Below, in pieces: positions 5,530 through 6,617 of a stretch of DNA of 6,617 nucleotides (the stretch's first letter is position 1; each line of letters begins with the position of its first letter). Position numbers and translations under genes: made by a program. Below the pieces are notes generated by a model. That model was not told the DNA's origin. It saw only the letters and a list, made by a program, of their open reading frames with translations, and searched no databases. The DNA is from Acidobacteriota bacterium (lineage in GTDB: Bacteria > Acidobacteriota > Terriglobia > Terriglobales > Acidobacteriaceae), in contig JAKBAG010000168.1 of NCBI GenBank assembly GCA_021809235.1, positions 1 to 6,617 on the forward strand, given 5' to 3'.

Positions 5530-5548
5530 GGACGGTTACAATCCGTCC
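5530..5548 (+). promoter_or_regulatory. Promoter -10 box inside a perfect inverted repeat
   Basis: GGACGG (5530-5535) and CCGTCC (5543-5548) are perfect inverted copies around TTACAAT. The central TACAAT (5537-5542) is a good -10 box, six bases from the ATG at 5549, so the transcript would be leaderless. A regulator binding the repeat would cover the -10 directly. In read-through mRNA from rnj, the repeat would fold as a 6-bp hairpin touching the start codon. No clear -35 is seen. Confidence 0.5.
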
Positions 5549-6079
5549 ATGCGCAAACACACGTTGTTCTCGGCTATTCTTCTGGTTGGGTTTTCGGCCT
5601 GCTGCGCGGCTGCGACGCAGGGGATGCCTGCGGCCCCCGCCGTCTGTGCGCCGGTCACTTCGCTGAGCCAGCTTCCGCAGGCTTTGGACGCGGCGGTCTC
5701 CGGTCCGGTGAACAAGGATCGCGCCTGTATGCGCGCCCTGTTTACGCCGGACGCTCGCCTGAAGGTCATCACACCGAAGCCGGACGGGGCGGTCACGCTG
5801 AGCGTCCTTACGCTCGACGACTGGACAGCGCACGTCAAGGCTGCGACGGTTCCGGCATTTTATGAGCAGCAGGTGAAGGTGCAGACAGAGCGTTTTGGCC
5901 ATCTGGCCCAGCTTTGGAGCACGTATGTTCTGCGCATGAATCGGCCCGATGCTCCGGTGACGGTGCGCGGGATCAATTCCATTCAGGCGGCCAGGATCGA
6001 CGGACAGTGGAAGATTGTCGGCATTGTCTGGCAGGCGGAGACGGCGAGTGAAAAGCTACCTCCTGCCTATGTACCATAG
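5549..6079 (+). CDS. Exported small protein, possible NTF2/SnoaL-like fold
   Basis: This 176-residue protein begins with a signal peptide: MRKH, hydrophobic LFSAILLVGFSA (6-17), then small residues with a likely signal peptidase I cut near A20-A22. The FSAC segment is a poor lipobox because of the Phe, so a lipoprotein is less likely. The mature part has LFTPDARLKVI (64-74), a helix and strand block about 105-130 (VKVQTERFGHLAQLWSTYVLR, in two parts) and a final RGINSIQAARIDGQWKIVGIVWQ (140-162). This order of strands and the closing 'DGQWKIVGI-W' resemble SnoaL/NTF2-like proteins, which bind small molecules or act as accessory domains. I do not recognise an active site. C33 and C60 could form a disulfide in the periplasm. 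It starts 44 bases after rnj with its own promoter-like site, and its stop is 6 bases before the dehydratase gene. The fold call is tentative. Confidence 0.8.
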   Translation: MRKHTLFSAILLVGFSACCAAATQGMPAAPAVCAPVTSLSQLPQALDAAVSGPVNKDRACMRALFTPDARLKVITPKPDGAVTLSVLTLDDWTAHVKAATVPAFYEQQVKVQTERFGHLAQLWSTYVLRMNRPDAPVTVRGINSIQAARIDGQWKIVGIVWQAETASEKLPPAYVP

Positions 6080-6085
6080 AGAGCA

Positions 6086-6617
6086 ATGAGCGAGCTTGTT
6101 TCTCTGGCGAAGATTGCGGAAGCGGCGGCGCGGATTGCGCCGTTGATTGTGGAGACGCCGCTGGTGCGGGCGGAGTTCGGGTCGTTTGCGGCGGAGCTGG
6201 CCGGGCGCAGTTGCTGGCTGAAGGCCGAGAGCCTGCAACCGATCGGGAGCTTCAAGCTGCGCGGGGCGGCGAATCGGATTTTGCAGCTGTCACCGGAGGA
6301 GATTCGGCGCGGCGTGATCACCTACTCGAGCGGCAACCACGCGCAGGGCGTGGCGTATGCGGCGCGCGCGGTGGGCGCCACGGCGGTCATCGTCATGCCC
6401 TCGAACGCCCCGGCCATCAAGCGTGCAGCCACACTGGCGCTGGGCGCTGAAGTCGTCGATGTCGGCGTTGCCTCCAGCGAACGGCTGGCGAAGAGCGAAG
6501 AGCTGGTGCGCCGCCATGGCTACATCACCATTCCGCCCTACGACGACGCTGACGTCATCGCCGGGCAGGCGACTTGCGGGCTGGAGATTGCGCGCCAGTT
6601 GCCGGAGGTGGACCTGG
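6086..6617 (+). CDS. Threonine/serine dehydratase (PLP-dependent), 3'-truncated
   Basis: The first 177 residues of a fold-type II PLP enzyme, cut by the window end. Such enzymes deaminate threonine to 2-oxobutyrate (isoleucine synthesis or catabolism) or serine to pyruvate; serine racemases look alike. Evidence: ETPLVRAE (23-30), LKAESLQPIGSFKLRGA (45-61) with K57 as the lysine expected to hold PLP, TYSSGNHAQGVA (79-90), AVIVMPSNAP (100-109), IKRAATLALGAEV (111-123) and PPYDDADVIAGQAT (150-163). The usual last motif is GQGT; here it is GQAT. The glycine loop for the PLP phosphate and any C-terminal ACT domain lie beyond the window, so biosynthetic and catabolic types cannot be separated. The ATG at 6086 follows the previous stop by 6 bases, with AGAGAG (6078-6083) close upstream. 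TACCAT (6072-6077) is a possible internal -10, giving a near-leaderless start. An operon with the upstream exported protein is likely from spacing. Confidence 0.9.
   Translation, partial: MSELVSLAKIAEAAARIAPLIVETPLVRAEFGSFAAELAGRSCWLKAESLQPIGSFKLRGAANRILQLSPEEIRRGVITYSSGNHAQGVAYAARAVGATAVIVMPSNAPAIKRAATLALGAEVVDVGVASSERLAKSEELVRRHGYITIPPYDDADVIAGQATCGLEIARQLPEVDL

Overview
The window comes from a GC-rich bacterial chromosome. The combination of a DapD-type lysine pathway gene, an RNase J gene and start codons placed exactly where a -10 box would put a leaderless transcript suggests an acidobacterium (Terriglobia-like). This is an inference from gene content and style, not a proven assignment.

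Layout. Positions 1-215 hold unresolved sequence and a likely dapD promoter. dapD (216-1127, +) encodes tetrahydrodipicolinate N-succinyltransferase of lysine/diaminopimelate synthesis. A block of clearly different composition follows, from about 1130 to 3610. Its first part is a tight two-gene operon (1227-1709 and 1714-2325, +): an unrecognised 160-residue protein with a strong ribosome binding site, then a protein resembling the nucleotide-modification-associated domain Nmad3. Sampled GC falls from about 75% in dapD to about 42-48% here. Running toward it on the minus strand is the 'mobile mystery' pair: an XRE-type regulator (MmpA, 3513-3067) overlapping by ATGA a Fic-domain protein (MmpB, 3070-2480). 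An AT-rich control region (3521-3610) carries a near-consensus promoter and two matching dyad operators. No integrase or transposase is visible.

The core chromosome resumes with rnj (3849-5504, +), encoding RNase J. It has a long leader with a predicted promoter and hairpins. Next come a small exported protein with a possible NTF2/SnoaL-like fold (5549-6079, +) and, 6 bases later, the start of a PLP-dependent threonine/serine dehydratase (6086 to the window end, +).

How they fit together. dapD, rnj, the exported protein and the dehydratase look like ordinary chromosomal genes, all on the plus strand. The block between dapD and rnj looks like an acquired cargo site. It joins two small modules: one linked by family to modified nucleic acids, the other to Fic-mediated protein modification under tight self-repression. 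The most novel items are the Nmad3 partner protein, the two-operator switch of the Fic module, and two leaderless-type starts with identical -10 to ATG spacing, one of them inside a perfect inverted repeat.
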